Notes under the pieces: model-generated
The model's database searches: none
The model's input: the letters and a program-made list of their open reading frames with translations, nothing else
What the model was told of the DNA's origin: nothing
Program-made: the position numbers and the translations under genes
Shown: positions 16,900 through 26,282 of the stretch, in pieces
Layout: each line of letters starts with the position of its first letter
Numbering within the stretch: position 1 is the first letter of the stretch
Assembly: GCF_001648155.1 (NCBI RefSeq)
Contig: NZ_CP015199.1
Span: forward strand, 248,001-312,000
Origin: Chryseobacterium glaciei
GTDB lineage: Bacteria; Bacteroidota; Bacteroidia; Flavobacteriales; Weeksellaceae
Length of the DNA: 64,000 bases
Direction of reading: 5' to 3'

Positions 16900-19338
16900 A
16901 TGGAGATTACAGAAATCAAACAACGTTTAAGTTTATCAGAAGTTCTGCAACATTACAATCTTGAGCCTAAAAACTCAATGCTCAAATGTTTTATGCATGA
17001 TGACAAAATAGCAAGCCTGCAGGTGAATTTAGAAAAGAACTTCTACAAATGCCACGCATGCGGAAAAACGGGCGATGTGATCCAATTTATAGAAGATTAT
17101 GAGAAGATATCAAAACATGAAGCGATAAAAAAAGCGAAAAGCTTCCTGTTAAACGAAGAGCCTACAACCAGAAGCGTTGTTAGTGGTACTGCGATTGGGC
17201 AGACAGAAATCTCAACAGAGAAGTCTGCCCTTTTTTTACAAAACACTTTTAGTTATTTTAGAAAAGCATTGTACTGTAGCGCTCCTGCGAAACAATATAT
17301 TGAGAAAAGGAATTTAGATAACTCAATTTTAGAGATTGGTTATAATAGCGGACAGTTCCACCACGGAGAAAGAAAAAGTGACGAGCTGATAAAACAGGCG
17401 TTGGAAATAGGTTTACTGCAAGATAAAGGATTAATAAACAACAGAACCAAAGAAAAAGGCTACAGTATTTTTGCCAATAAATGCATTGCATTCCCTCTGA
17501 AAAACAAAGATAATCAAATCGTTAGTTTATATTTTAGGTCGATAATCGACAATAATAATTCCAAACATTATTACTTAAAAAACCGCAGCGGTGTTTATCC
17601 AAATTATCCCAACCCTGAAACTAAAAAACTCATTCTTACAGAATCTATTATTGATGCAGCTTCGCTGCTTCAATTGAAGATCATTCATGAGAAGTTTTCC
17701 GTTTTAGCCTGTTTTGGAACCAACGGATTAAATGAGGAGATTTTAAACTCAATAAAAAACCTTCCGGAATTAGAAGAAATCATCTTTTGTTTTGATAACG
17801 ATAAAGCAGGAAAAGGAGCAGTAGAAAAGTATGCAAAACTCTTAAATGAGCATCTGCCTTCTAAGCAGAAGGCCCTCTTCCTTACCAAGGAAGCACCCAA
17901 GGAGCACCTGATTATGAGTCAGGTGATCTTACCAAATAAAGATGTAAACGAAACACTGCAACTGCATGATGATAAACTATTTACAAAGCTTTTAGAAGAA
18001 AGAAAGCTTATTTTTTCAGATGAAAATGTGTCGAATATTACAATCTCCACAGAAGCAACACAAAACACTGATAAAGAAAAAGTTATAGAAACTCCAAAAG
18101 ACGAAATAGTAAAAAATAGTAAAACCCTCAATACTGTAGATTTTCTACAACAAAAAGATCTATTAAAATCCTTAAACGAACTCATAGAAAAAGCCGGAAT
18201 TATCGGCGAAGAACAATCAAGACTTCTACTCTTCTTAATCACAATAAGCTATTTAAATAAAAGCCCGTTACACGGAATTGTTCAGGGAAGTTCGGGAAGC
18301 GGAAAAACCCATATTATCAGCAGAATTGCAGACATGATGCCGCAGGAAGATGTGCTGAGATTTACACGAATTACAGAATCAAGTTTGTATAATTGGGGTG
18401 AGTTCGATCTGTTTCAAAAGATCATTATCATTGAAGATTTAGACGGTTTAAAGGAAGATGCTTTGTATGCGTTGAGAGAATTTATATCGAATCAAGTGTT
18501 AAGAAGTTCAGTAACAATCAAGGATAAAAAAGGGAATAATAAATCGAGTCATAAAATCGTGAAAGGACAGTTCAGTAGCTTATCTGCAACCACAAAAGGA
18601 GAATTATACGAAGATAATATGAACCGCAGTTTTATTGTAGCAGTGAACGAAAGTGAAGAGCAGACAGAGAAAATCATTAGTTATCAGAACCACAGAAATG
18701 CCGGAGAAATAGATAAAAACGGAGAAGAAAAGGCTGTTGGTTTTATACAAAAAGTCATCAGGAATTTAAAGCATTATGAAGTTATAAACCCGTATGCGAC
18801 ACAAATACAATTACCCAGTAACGTAAAGAATAAGAGACGATTAAATGAAATGTTTCAAAGTATTATTAAGCAAATTACTATCGTGTATCAGTATCAAAGA
18901 GAAATAAAAAACGATTATTTAATTACTGAAATTGAAGATATCGAGAATGCTGTAGAGATACTATTCGAGAGTATTATTTTAAAGATTGACGAGTTAGACG
19001 GAAGCTTAAGACAGTTTTTTGAAAAGTTGAAAAAAGCCTTTAAGGAAGAGCAGTTTACAAGATTTGATGCAATGGAAATTACAGGATTTAAAAAGACACA
19101 ATTACAGTTCTATCTGAACGAATTAGTGAGATTGGAATATCTGAAACAAATCGGTTTTGCGAATAAAGGATTTAAATATAAAATCTCCTATAACGATAAT
19201 ATACAGAGAGTTAGAAAGGAATTGAAAGAATCTTTTACAAAACAATTGGAACAATTAAAATTGAACGCTACTGAACACAAACGAACGCTAGACGGAAACC
19301 AAACGAACACTAGAATACTTATAAATACCGATGAATAA
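16900..19338 (+). CDS. CHC2/Toprim DNA primase fused to a P-loop ATPase, copy 1
   Basis: The 812-aa protein has three recognisable parts. A DnaG-type CHC2 zinc finger sits at about residues 28-70 (CFMHDDK, then FYKCHACGKTGDVIQFI). A Toprim domain lies at about 245-320 with LTESIIDAAS (Glu) and CFDNDKAGKGA (Asp-x-Asp). A C-terminal ATPase has Walker A GSSGSGKTH (about 462) and Walker B KIIIIEDLDG (about 506), followed by a winged-helix-like tail. DnaG-like primases with an ATPase or helicase module occur on plasmids, phages and satellites and prime replication of the element. The presence of one here suggests that the element replicates after excision. It starts an apparent operon with the two recombinases. 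Confidence 0.85.
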   Translation: MEITEIKQRLSLSEVLQHYNLEPKNSMLKCFMHDDKIASLQVNLEKNFYKCHACGKTGDVIQFIEDYEKISKHEAIKKAKSFLLNEEPTTRSVVSGTAIGQTEISTEKSALFLQNTFSYFRKALYCSAPAKQYIEKRNLDNSILEIGYNSGQFHHGERKSDELIKQALEIGLLQDKGLINNRTKEKGYSIFANKCIAFPLKNKDNQIVSLYFRSIIDNNNSKHYYLKNRSGVYPNYPNPETKKLILTESIIDAASLLQLKIIHEKFSVLACFGTNGLNEEILNSIKNLPELEEIIFCFDNDKAGKGAVEKYAKLLNEHLPSKQKALFLTKEAPKEHLIMSQVILPNKDVNETLQLHDDKLFTKLLEERKLIFSDENVSNITISTEATQNTDKEKVIETPKDEIVKNSKTLNTVDFLQQKDLLKSLNELIEKAGIIGEEQSRLLLFLITISYLNKSPLHGIVQGSSGSGKTHIISRIADMMPQEDVLRFTRITESSLYNWGEFDLFQKIIIIEDLDGLKEDALYALREFISNQVLRSSVTIKDKKGNNKSSHKIVKGQFSSLSATTKGELYEDNMNRSFIVAVNESEEQTEKIISYQNHRNAGEIDKNGEEKAVGFIQKVIRNLKHYEVINPYATQIQLPSNVKNKRRLNEMFQSIIKQITIVYQYQREIKNDYLITEIEDIENAVEILFESIILKIDELDGSLRQFFEKLKKAFKEEQFTRFDAMEITGFKKTQLQFYLNELVRLEYLKQIGFANKGFKYKISYNDNIQRVRKELKESFTKQLEQLKLNATEHKRTLDGNQTNTRILINTDE

Positions 19339-19397
19339 AGAGAAATAGATTAGCGTTCGGAAAAACACAAAATAGTACAAAAGCAAATTGGTCATAG

Positions 19398-20222
19398 ATG
19401 GATGAAGAAACAATTTATCAGTACAGAAAAGAGTTACAAAACTTAGGATACAGTAAAACCGTTACCAGCAGCTATCCCAGACAAGTAAGAAGATTTTTAG
19501 AATACAGTAAAAAACTCTTTACAGAAATCGATACAGAAGATATTAAAATCTACCACGAACATATCAAAAAAGTAAAAGGAATAAAGACAAAAAAGACATT
19601 TAGTGAAACTTATATTTATTCTATTTTATTATCTATAAAAATCTATTTTAATTATCTCGAAAGATCAGGAGAAATAAAAAGTAATCCTTATCAACTCACA
19701 ATAAAGCATCCAAAAAGTAAAGAAAGAAAAGTATTTACAAGTGAAGAAATTGGAAAGCTATATGCTAAAAGCAGTAAGCTACAAGCTATTATACTACATC
19801 TATGCTACGCATGCGGACTGAGAAGAACAGAAGCTGTAGAACTAAGAATTAAAGACATAGATCTTGAAAACTGCATCCTATATATAAGAAAAGGTAAAGG
19901 TAAAAAACGAAGAGTAATACCGTTTACAAAACAAGTGAAAAGAGATCTTGAAGATTTTATTTCAACTGAAACCATCAACAGACAACCATCAACAGACAAC
20001 CAAAATCTACTCAATATTACAGGAGATTATATTTATAAACAGTTTAAAAAGTTACTCAAAGATACAGAACTCAATACTCAGGAATTTACACTCCATTGTT
20101 TAAGACATACTATTGCAACACAACTATTAGAGCAAGGAATGGAACTCGAAAAAGTAAGAGATTTTTTAGGGCACTCACAATTATCCGCCACACAGATTTA
20201 CACAAGAATTTTAATCAAATGA
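19398..20222 (+). CDS. Tyrosine recombinase (XerC/D-like), catalytically complete, copy 1
   Basis: This 274-aa phage-integrase-family protein has an N-terminal SAM-like core-binding domain (about 1-95) and a C-terminal catalytic domain. All catalytic residues are visible: Arg in CGLRRTEA, Lys in the GKGKKRRVIPF hairpin, H-x-x-R in HCLRHTIAT, His in LGHSQLSAT, and the nucleophile Tyr in QIYTRI. It lacks an arm-binding domain, like XerC/XerD and transposon recombinases. The stop codon overlaps the next start (ATGA), so the two recombinases are translationally coupled and probably act as a pair. Confidence 0.92.
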   Translation: MDEETIYQYRKELQNLGYSKTVTSSYPRQVRRFLEYSKKLFTEIDTEDIKIYHEHIKKVKGIKTKKTFSETYIYSILLSIKIYFNYLERSGEIKSNPYQLTIKHPKSKERKVFTSEEIGKLYAKSSKLQAIILHLCYACGLRRTEAVELRIKDIDLENCILYIRKGKGKKRRVIPFTKQVKRDLEDFISTETINRQPSTDNQNLLNITGDYIYKQFKKLLKDTELNTQEFTLHCLRHTIATQLLEQGMELEKVRDFLGHSQLSATQIYTRILIK

Positions 20223-21082
20223 AAATAGAAGATTATTTACTCACAACCCTGCATCCATCAACGATAAAGATCTATATGTATGAAATCGAAAAGTTTAGAA
20301 AATGCTATAAGAGCTCTGAAAAACTGAACTATAAAGATATCATGGGATATATAGAAATATTACGTAAAAAATACACTTCAAATAGCGTACATAGAATTTT
20401 AGCAGCACTCAAAAAATATTATGGATATATACAACATACAGGCGTAAGAAGAGATAATCCAGCTATTAACATCATCTTAAAAGACAATAAAAAAAATCCA
20501 ATACAATTACAGGAATTACTTACAGAAAATGAATTAGAAAGACTCCTAGAACCAAGAGAAGAACGATATCCAATGCTTATAAAAAGAAACCAAATTATCA
20601 TGAGTTTATTGGTAAATCAAGCCTTATTGGTAAGTGATATCTCAAGAATAAAAAGTGAAGATATAGATCTGAAAAATGCAAAAATAAAAATACAGAAAAC
20701 AGGAAAAACAAATGAAAGAATATTGAATTTAAAAGCTGAACAAATCCTATTATTCTATGAATATGTAAAAGAAGAAAGAGAGAAATTAGTAACCTTTAGA
20801 ACCGAAAAAGAAAACTATTTTTTATTAGGAAAATTAGGAACTAAAATCACTATTGAAGATATTAATTATTTAGTCTCAACATACAAAAAACACTTCACAA
20901 AAAAGCTGGTACCAACAACCATAAGACAAAGTGTGATTAAGTTAAAATTAGACCAAGGAGAGAACCTAAGAAGAGTTCAATACTTTGCAGGACACAAACA
21001 CGCAGACACTACAGAAAAATACAGAGAAACAGGAATTGATGCATTACAAACTGCGATCAATCAGTTCCATCCGTTACATTAA
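20219..21082 (+). CDS. Degenerate partner tyrosine recombinase, copy 1
   Basis: This 287-aa protein begins at the ATG of the ATGA overlap with the upstream recombinase; a longer in-frame extension to 20096 would lie wholly inside that gene. The fold matches XerC/D (core-binding domain, then LTENELERLL and the catalytic domain). The first catalytic Arg is missing (NQALLVSDIS where the family has GLR-SE), and the His of H-x-x-R is replaced (TTIRQSV). Lys, the second Arg, His (AGHKHADTT) and Tyr (EKYRE) remain. It is probably a structural or regulatory partner of the complete recombinase. An identical copy lies at 27104-27967. Confidence 0.82.
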   Translation: MKIEDYLLTTLHPSTIKIYMYEIEKFRKCYKSSEKLNYKDIMGYIEILRKKYTSNSVHRILAALKKYYGYIQHTGVRRDNPAINIILKDNKKNPIQLQELLTENELERLLEPREERYPMLIKRNQIIMSLLVNQALLVSDISRIKSEDIDLKNAKIKIQKTGKTNERILNLKAEQILLFYEYVKEEREKLVTFRTEKENYFLLGKLGTKITIEDINYLVSTYKKHFTKKLVPTTIRQSVIKLKLDQGENLRRVQYFAGHKHADTTEKYRETGIDALQTAINQFHPLH

Positions 21083-21782
21083 ATTAGCCTTTGAGATGAG
21101 TTTTCTGTACTATTTAGATTTTTTTAAAAAAGGAAATTAATGAAACAGCATCATTTTTCAGGAAAGAAAAAATCCCAAAAACAGAAGAAATGACACCAAT
21201 TACTGTCCAAAAATCCATACCCAAATATAATAAAAAAACTCCAACTCTAAAACTCTCCCACCCAAAATGCCACAGCAAATTACATAATCAAAATTATACG
21301 CGCACCAGCCGCTAACCGTTGCCCTCCATTACGCAAGCTTCATTCCGTGCAAAATCCATCAGCGCCTATAATTTGAGATTATGTAAAATGCTTTCCTCAC
21401 GCTCCGTGGAAACCACTTCACTGCCAGCGCTCTGCGTTCCTTGATTGGAATCTTAGCCACAATACCACTGAATCGCCGTTGAAAACCTGGTTGGTAAAAG
21501 AATGTGGATTTGTGGATAAAGCCAACACTGAAACCCGCACCCATTTTACCCACAAGTCCACATTTACAACAACACCGACAACAATAGAAATTTTCCACAT
21601 TTTTAGAAATGAATTTATTTTTTCAATTGAAATAAAAAACTTTACGAATAAAAATCGCGCACCAACGAAATTTTTATTTTTCAAATGAATAAATCTGTAT
21701 TTTTGAAAAGTGACAGAAAAGCGTTCAAAAAATAAATCGTTGCGCGAGGAAAAATAAAGTAAGCAGATCCTGAAAAGTTGAG
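21083..21782. other. Non-coding right arm of element copy 1
   Basis: About 700 bp without a convincing gene. It contains a GC-richer block (21297-21480) and a near-perfect 15-bp inverted repeat, AATGTGGATTTGTGG (21501-21515) against CCACAAGTCCACATT (21550-21564), one mismatch. AT-rich DNA then leads to the right end. The layout (repeats, AT-rich tract, no genes, at the recombination end) suits a recombinase-accessory or replication-origin region. That role is inference. The identical sequence is at 27968-28667. Confidence 0.5.
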
Positions 21783-22687
21783 CGGGGATATACAATTACA
21801 AGTATAACGGGAAAGAGCTTCAGGAGACAGGATTTTATGATTATGGAGCGAGATTTTATATGCCGGATATTGGACGTTGGGGCGTGATGGACGCCATGTC
21901 TGAAAAATACAGAAGACACAGCCCGTACAATTATGCCGTAAACAACCCGATCATGTTTATTGATCCGGATGGAAATGAGACTGTTTATGGTTTAGATGCA
22001 CAAAATGCAGTAAGAGCTATGCAGATGAATATGTCTACAAGTTCTGAAACTTCTGGGAATTTTGGAAATCCAATGTTTCAATTTCCTAAGGGGCAAGAAG
22101 ATTTTTACAAAAAAGAATATCCAGCATTTTATAATTTAGTAAAAAATATCCTTCCAAAAATTCTTGATGATAAGAATTTCTTAAATGCTTTTATGGATAT
22201 TACAGGTATGAGTGAAGAAGAGACGAGGAAAGCCTTTACATATGGGCAAGGGCCTGTTCTTCACGATTGGGAATCAAATATTTCAGAGGGTCAATATGAT
22301 TATTCGGTAAGTAAATTTAAAGGTGACTTGAACAATATCTCTATAGACAAAGGTGTTTTAGATTGGTTTGAGAAGGCAAATAAAGATGCTAAAACAATTG
22401 ACGGAGTAGTAAACTTATCATATATGACATCTCTTATTGGGCATGAGGGAGCTCATTGGGGAAATAATATAAAAGGTCCTGGAAACTCAAATATATTGGA
22501 TAAATATAAAAATTCGGACGGGATCCCCGAACATGGTAAAGCCTTTGAATTCAAAATGCTTCAAAGTATATATCCTAAAGCCGTACCAGGTGGAGGATTA
22601 GATAGTGGTAATTATAATAATATATCAAAATACTTCAAAGCTTACGTACAGAAAAACTTTCAAATATTGTCTAATATTTATAAATAA
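21782..22687 (+). CDS. Silent Rhs tip cassette 2: core remnant plus metallopeptidase-like toxin
   Basis: The frame is open from 21782, just after an in-frame TGA at 21779-21781, and enters Rhs core at the Tyr codon 21797-21799 ([13 protein letters not shown]). It continues through [11 protein letters not shown] and [11 protein letters not shown]. No good start exists before the internal ATG at 21860, which would delete the motif start, so the cassette is probably not expressed alone. Beyond the core, the tip has [12 protein letters not shown] (HE..H zincin motif, about residue 193 counted from 21860), suggesting a zinc metallopeptidase toxin. Its first 35 residues after DPDG match the expressed Rhs ([13 protein letters not shown]) before diverging. 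Confidence 0.75.
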   Translation, partial: AGIYNYKYNGKELQETGFYDYGARFYMPDIGRWGVMDAMSEKYRRHSPYNYAVNNPIMFIDPDGNETVYGLDAQNAVRAMQMNMSTSSETSGNFGNPMFQFPKGQEDFYKKEYPAFYNLVKNILPKILDDKNFLNAFMDITGMSEEETRKAFTYGQGPVLHDWESNISEGQYDYSVSKFKGDLNNISIDKGVLDWFEKANKDAKTIDGVVNLSYMTSLIGHEGAHWGNNIKGPGNSNILDKYKNSDGIPEHGKAFEFKMLQSIYPKAVPGGGLDSGNYNNISKYFKAYVQKNFQILSNIYK

Positions 22688-22692
22688 TCATT

Positions 22693-23115
22693 ATGAAAAA
22701 AATACTATGTTATTTAATTATATCTATAAGCCTGTTCATTTCATGTGGCTCACAAAATATTTCTAAATCAAATATAAATAATAACTTCACTGAACAATTT
22801 TTTACAAATCAAAATGTTTATAGAATTTTGAAAAAATATGTTCAAGATGATAAAGTAAATATTATAGATCCTGATCACAATATCACTAATGAATTTTTAA
22901 TTTTTAAAAATAATGACCTTACAATTAATATTAATACTCAAAGAAAAAGCGAATATGATTTTTTCATTAAAAAAGTAATAATTAATAAAAATTTAGCTTT
23001 TATTGTTTTATGGTATAAAGATACTACTACAGCACTATGCTTTTATCCAATTAAAAGTGAGCGTACTCCTAATAAATGGATAATCGAAGAAATTACAACA
23101 AGGAGTATAAAATAG
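22693..23115 (+). CDS. Lipoprotein immunity candidate for tip 2
   Basis: This 140-aa AT-rich gene lies 5 bp behind tip 2. A KK start, a hydrophobic stretch and a lipobox (L-F-I-S-C-G, Cys about 19) mark a lipoprotein. The remaining sequence is rich in Lys, Asn and Ile with no family I recognise. Position makes it the likely cognate immunity protein. Membrane anchoring suggests that the tip-2 peptidase would act in the periplasm or envelope. Confidence 0.62.
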   Translation: MKKILCYLIISISLFISCGSQNISKSNINNNFTEQFFTNQNVYRILKKYVQDDKVNIIDPDHNITNEFLIFKNNDLTININTQRKSEYDFFIKKVIINKNLAFIVLWYKDTTTALCFYPIKSERTPNKWIIEEITTRSIK

Positions 23116-23157
23116 GGAGTAATGGGTAATGTATCAGATGTGTTGGTATCCAATATC

Positions 23158-23238
23158 GGTAATGTTCCAAAGTTAGTGATGAGAACATTTTCAAACACTA
23201 ACCGCTACGCAAAGTCTGTGACTTTGAGCTGTAGATAA
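23158..23238 (+). repeat. Composite repeat with IS1-like end at the left edge of element copy 2
   Basis: The first part (23158-23202) begins GGTAATGTTCCAAAGTTAGT and contains the hairpin GTTAGTG...CACTAAC. It resembles the IS1 terminal repeat (Escherichia coli IS1 begins GGTGATGCTGCCAACTTACT). The second part is the start of the 5.5-kb element. The first half alone recurs at 30447-30491, and the second half alone at 16317-16352. Confidence 0.55.
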
Positions 23239-23272
23239 AAATAAACCACCGCAATTGCGGTGGTTTTTGTTT
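23239..23272. terminator. Bidirectional terminator at the left end of element copy 2
   Basis: Same CCACCGCAATTGCGGTGG palindrome (23246-23263), here followed by TTTTTGTTTTA. Confidence 0.85.
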
Positions 23273-23292
23273 TATATAATATTGCAATATTT

Positions 23293-23625
23293 TTACGAAT
23301 ACGCTTTTCTAGTTTTACAATCACGGATGTAGGTATCTATCAGATCGTAAAGTGTTTGCTTTTTACTCTCTTCCAGTTGTTCCAAATCCTTAATTCTTTC
23401 TACCGTTCTTTTATCAAAAGAAACCTGATTGGTCTCACCCACCAAATAATCTAAACTTACGCCAAGAGCATCCGCAATTTTTTTTGCAGCATCAACAGAA
23501 GGAATCGCTTCCCCTCTTTCGTACTTGCCGATCATTACACGAGACACTTCGCTTTTATCTGCCAAATCGCTTTGGGAGAAGCCGTTCTTGTCTCTTAATG
23601 TAGTTATAACACTTCCTATATTCAT
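23293..23625 (-). CDS. XRE-family transcriptional regulator (element repressor), copy 2
   Basis: Protein identical over all 110 residues to the one at 16408-16740: lambda-repressor-like HTH followed by a short helical tail. Divergent from its own primase gene, with the same operator-promoter overlap. Because both copies make the same repressor, they would be controlled together. Confidence 0.88.
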   Translation of the reverse strand: MNIGSVITTLRDKNGFSQSDLADKSEVSRVMIGKYERGEAIPSVDAAKKIADALGVSLDYLVGETNQVSFDKRTVERIKDLEQLEESKKQTLYDLIDTYIRDCKTRKAYS

Positions 23626-23708
23626 CTCTAAAAAGATATAAAAGTTCTTAATAATTAAATATTATATCAAAAATATGAAATTAAAGGATATAAAAAAATC
23701 TAATAAGA

Positions 23709-23745
23709 TTTGTTCAATTGAAAACAAAAAGATACTTTTGTATCT
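23709..23745 (+). promoter_or_regulatory. Primase promoter with overlapping palindromic operator, copy 2
   Basis: Identical to the copy-1 site: TTTG (23709-23712), 20-base spacer, TACTTTTG (23733-23740) inside AGATACTTTTGTATCT (23730-23745). Confidence 0.6.
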
Positions 23746-23784
23746 GATAGTAACATCGAAAAAAAAATAAAATATTTTTCTTTT

Positions 23785-26223
23785 ATGGAGATTACAGAAA
23801 TCAAACAACGTTTAAGTTTATCAGAAGTTCTGCAACATTACAATCTTGAGCCTAAAAACTCAATGCTCAAATGTTTTATGCATGATGACAAAATAGCAAG
23901 CCTGCAGGTGAATTTAGAAAAGAACTTCTACAAATGCCACGCATGCGGAAAAACGGGCGATGTGATCCAATTTATAGAAGATTATGAGAAGATATCAAAA
24001 CATGAAGCGATAAAAAAAGCGAAAAGCTTCCTGTTAAACGAAGAGCCTACAACCAGAAGCGTTGTTAGTGGTACTGCGATTGGGCAGACAGAAATCTCAA
24101 CAGAGAAGTCTGCCCTTTTTTTACAAAACACTTTTAGTTATTTTAGAAAAGCATTGTACTGTAGCGCTCCTGCGAAACAATATATTGAGAAAAGGAATTT
24201 AGATAACTCAATTTTAGAGATTGGTTATAATAGCGGACAGTTCCACCACGGAGAAAGAAAAAGTGACGAGCTGATAAAACAGGCGTTGGAAATAGGTTTA
24301 CTGCAAGATAAAGGATTAATAAACAACAGAACCAAAGAAAAAGGCTACAGTATTTTTGCCAATAAATGCATTGCATTCCCTCTGAAAAACAAAGATAATC
24401 AAATCGTTAGTTTATATTTTAGGTCGATAATCGACAATAATAATTCCAAACATTATTACTTAAAAAACCGCAGCGGTGTTTATCCAAATTATCCCAACCC
24501 TGAAACTAAAAAACTCATTCTTACAGAATCTATTATTGATGCAGCTTCGCTGCTTCAATTGAAGATCATTCATGAGAAGTTTTCCGTTTTAGCCTGTTTT
24601 GGAACCAACGGATTAAATGAGGAGATTTTAAACTCAATAAAAAACCTTCCGGAATTAGAAGAAATCATCTTTTGTTTTGATAACGATAAAGCAGGAAAAG
24701 GAGCAGTAGAAAAGTATGCAAAACTCTTAAATGAGCATCTGCCTTCTAAGCAGAAGGCCCTCTTCCTTACCAAGGAAGCACCCAAGGAGCACCTGATTAT
24801 GAGTCAGGTGATCTTACCAAATAAAGATGTAAACGAAACACTGCAACTGCATGATGATAAACTATTTACAAAGCTTTTAGAAGAAAGAAAGCTTATTTTT
24901 TCAGATGAAAATGTGTCGAATATTACAATCTCCACAGAAGCAACACAAAACACTGATAAAGAAAAAGTTATAGAAACTCCAAAAGACGAAATAGTAAAAA
25001 ATAGTAAAACCCTCAATACTGTAGATTTTCTACAACAAAAAGATCTATTAAAATCCTTAAACGAACTCATAGAAAAAGCCGGAATTATCGGCGAAGAACA
25101 ATCAAGACTTCTACTCTTCTTAATCACAATAAGCTATTTAAATAAAAGCCCGTTACACGGAATTGTTCAGGGAAGTTCGGGAAGCGGAAAAACCCATATT
25201 ATCAGCAGAATTGCAGACATGATGCCGCAGGAAGATGTGCTGAGATTTACACGAATTACAGAATCAAGTTTGTATAATTGGGGTGAGTTCGATCTGTTTC
25301 AAAAGATCATTATCATTGAAGATTTAGACGGTTTAAAGGAAGATGCTTTGTATGCGTTGAGAGAATTTATATCGAATCAAGTGTTAAGAAGTTCAGTAAC
25401 AATCAAGGATAAAAAAGGGAATAATAAATCGAGTCATAAAATCGTGAAAGGACAGTTCAGTAGCTTATCTGCAACCACAAAAGGAGAATTATACGAAGAT
25501 AATATGAACCGCAGTTTTATTGTAGCAGTGAACGAAAGTGAAGAGCAGACAGAGAAAATCATTAGTTATCAGAACCACAGAAATGCCGGAGAAATAGATA
25601 AAAACGGAGAAGAAAAGGCTGTTGGTTTTATACAAAAAGTCATCAGGAATTTAAAGCATTATGAAGTTATAAACCCGTATGCGACACAAATACAATTACC
25701 CAGTAACGTAAAGAATAAGAGACGATTAAATGAAATGTTTCAAAGTATTATTAAGCAAATTACTATCGTGTATCAGTATCAAAGAGAAATAAAAAACGAT
25801 TATTTAATTACTGAAATTGAAGATATCGAGAATGCTGTAGAGATACTATTCGAGAGTATTATTTTAAAGATTGACGAGTTAGACGGAAGCTTAAGACAGT
25901 TTTTTGAAAAGTTGAAAAAAGCCTTTAAGGAAGAGCAGTTTACAAGATTTGATGCAATGGAAATTACAGGATTTAAAAAGACACAATTACAGTTCTATCT
26001 GAACGAATTAGTGAGATTGGAATATCTGAAACAAATCGGTTTTGCGAATAAAGGATTTAAATATAAAATCTCCTATAACGATAATATACAGAGAGTTAGA
26101 AAGGAATTGAAAGAATCTTTTACAAAACAATTGGAACAATTAAAATTGAACGCTACTGAACACAAACGAACGCTAGACGGAAACCAAACGAACACTAGAA
26201 TACTTATAAATACCGATGAATAA
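23785..26223 (+). CDS. CHC2/Toprim DNA primase fused to a P-loop ATPase, copy 2
   Basis: Protein identical over 812 residues to the copy-1 primase (16900-19338), with the CHC2 finger, Toprim DxD and Walker A/B motifs intact. Nothing suggests that either copy has begun to decay, so both elements are probably functional or only very recently duplicated. Confidence 0.85.
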   Translation: MEITEIKQRLSLSEVLQHYNLEPKNSMLKCFMHDDKIASLQVNLEKNFYKCHACGKTGDVIQFIEDYEKISKHEAIKKAKSFLLNEEPTTRSVVSGTAIGQTEISTEKSALFLQNTFSYFRKALYCSAPAKQYIEKRNLDNSILEIGYNSGQFHHGERKSDELIKQALEIGLLQDKGLINNRTKEKGYSIFANKCIAFPLKNKDNQIVSLYFRSIIDNNNSKHYYLKNRSGVYPNYPNPETKKLILTESIIDAASLLQLKIIHEKFSVLACFGTNGLNEEILNSIKNLPELEEIIFCFDNDKAGKGAVEKYAKLLNEHLPSKQKALFLTKEAPKEHLIMSQVILPNKDVNETLQLHDDKLFTKLLEERKLIFSDENVSNITISTEATQNTDKEKVIETPKDEIVKNSKTLNTVDFLQQKDLLKSLNELIEKAGIIGEEQSRLLLFLITISYLNKSPLHGIVQGSSGSGKTHIISRIADMMPQEDVLRFTRITESSLYNWGEFDLFQKIIIIEDLDGLKEDALYALREFISNQVLRSSVTIKDKKGNNKSSHKIVKGQFSSLSATTKGELYEDNMNRSFIVAVNESEEQTEKIISYQNHRNAGEIDKNGEEKAVGFIQKVIRNLKHYEVINPYATQIQLPSNVKNKRRLNEMFQSIIKQITIVYQYQREIKNDYLITEIEDIENAVEILFESIILKIDELDGSLRQFFEKLKKAFKEEQFTRFDAMEITGFKKTQLQFYLNELVRLEYLKQIGFANKGFKYKISYNDNIQRVRKELKESFTKQLEQLKLNATEHKRTLDGNQTNTRILINTDE

Positions 26224-26282
26224 AGAGAAATAGATTAGCGTTCGGAAAAACACAAAATAGTACAAAAGCAAATTGGTCATAG

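Larger units (their letters stand above)
16317..21799. mobile_element. Recombinase/primase element, copy 1
   Basis: This 5,483-bp segment recurs at 23202-28684 with apparent full identity, except one base at 16322 (G versus A) and a few differences around the leftmost terminator (about 16379-16401). It carries xre (-), a primase-ATPase and two tyrosine recombinases (+), then about 700 bp without genes. The left end begins CCGCTGCGCAAAGTCTGTGA with a small hairpin (AAAGTC-TGT-GACTTT). The right end stops at TACAATTAC, after which Rhs core sequence of a toxin cassette continues in frame. I cannot tell from one window whether it excises as a circle. It belongs to no element family I can name. 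Confidence 0.8.

Noticed and set aside
20096..20218. Longer N-terminus for the second recombinase
   Set aside because: It would lie wholly inside the first recombinase gene; the ATGA start at 20219 gives the normal XerC/D length.
16339..21783. TTGAGC at both ends of the 5.5-kb element as a possible direct repeat
   Set aside because: Six bases only, with no extension on either side; expected by chance in 5 kb.
21359..21795. Open frames of 69-125 codons in the non-coding arm of the element
   Set aside because: They are on both strands over the same bases, have no recognisable domains or start signals, and follow from the inverted repeat and local GC content.
24804..25127. Long antisense frames inside the primase and other genes
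   Set aside because: Shadow ORFs opposite strongly coding sequence with recognisable motifs in the sense frame.
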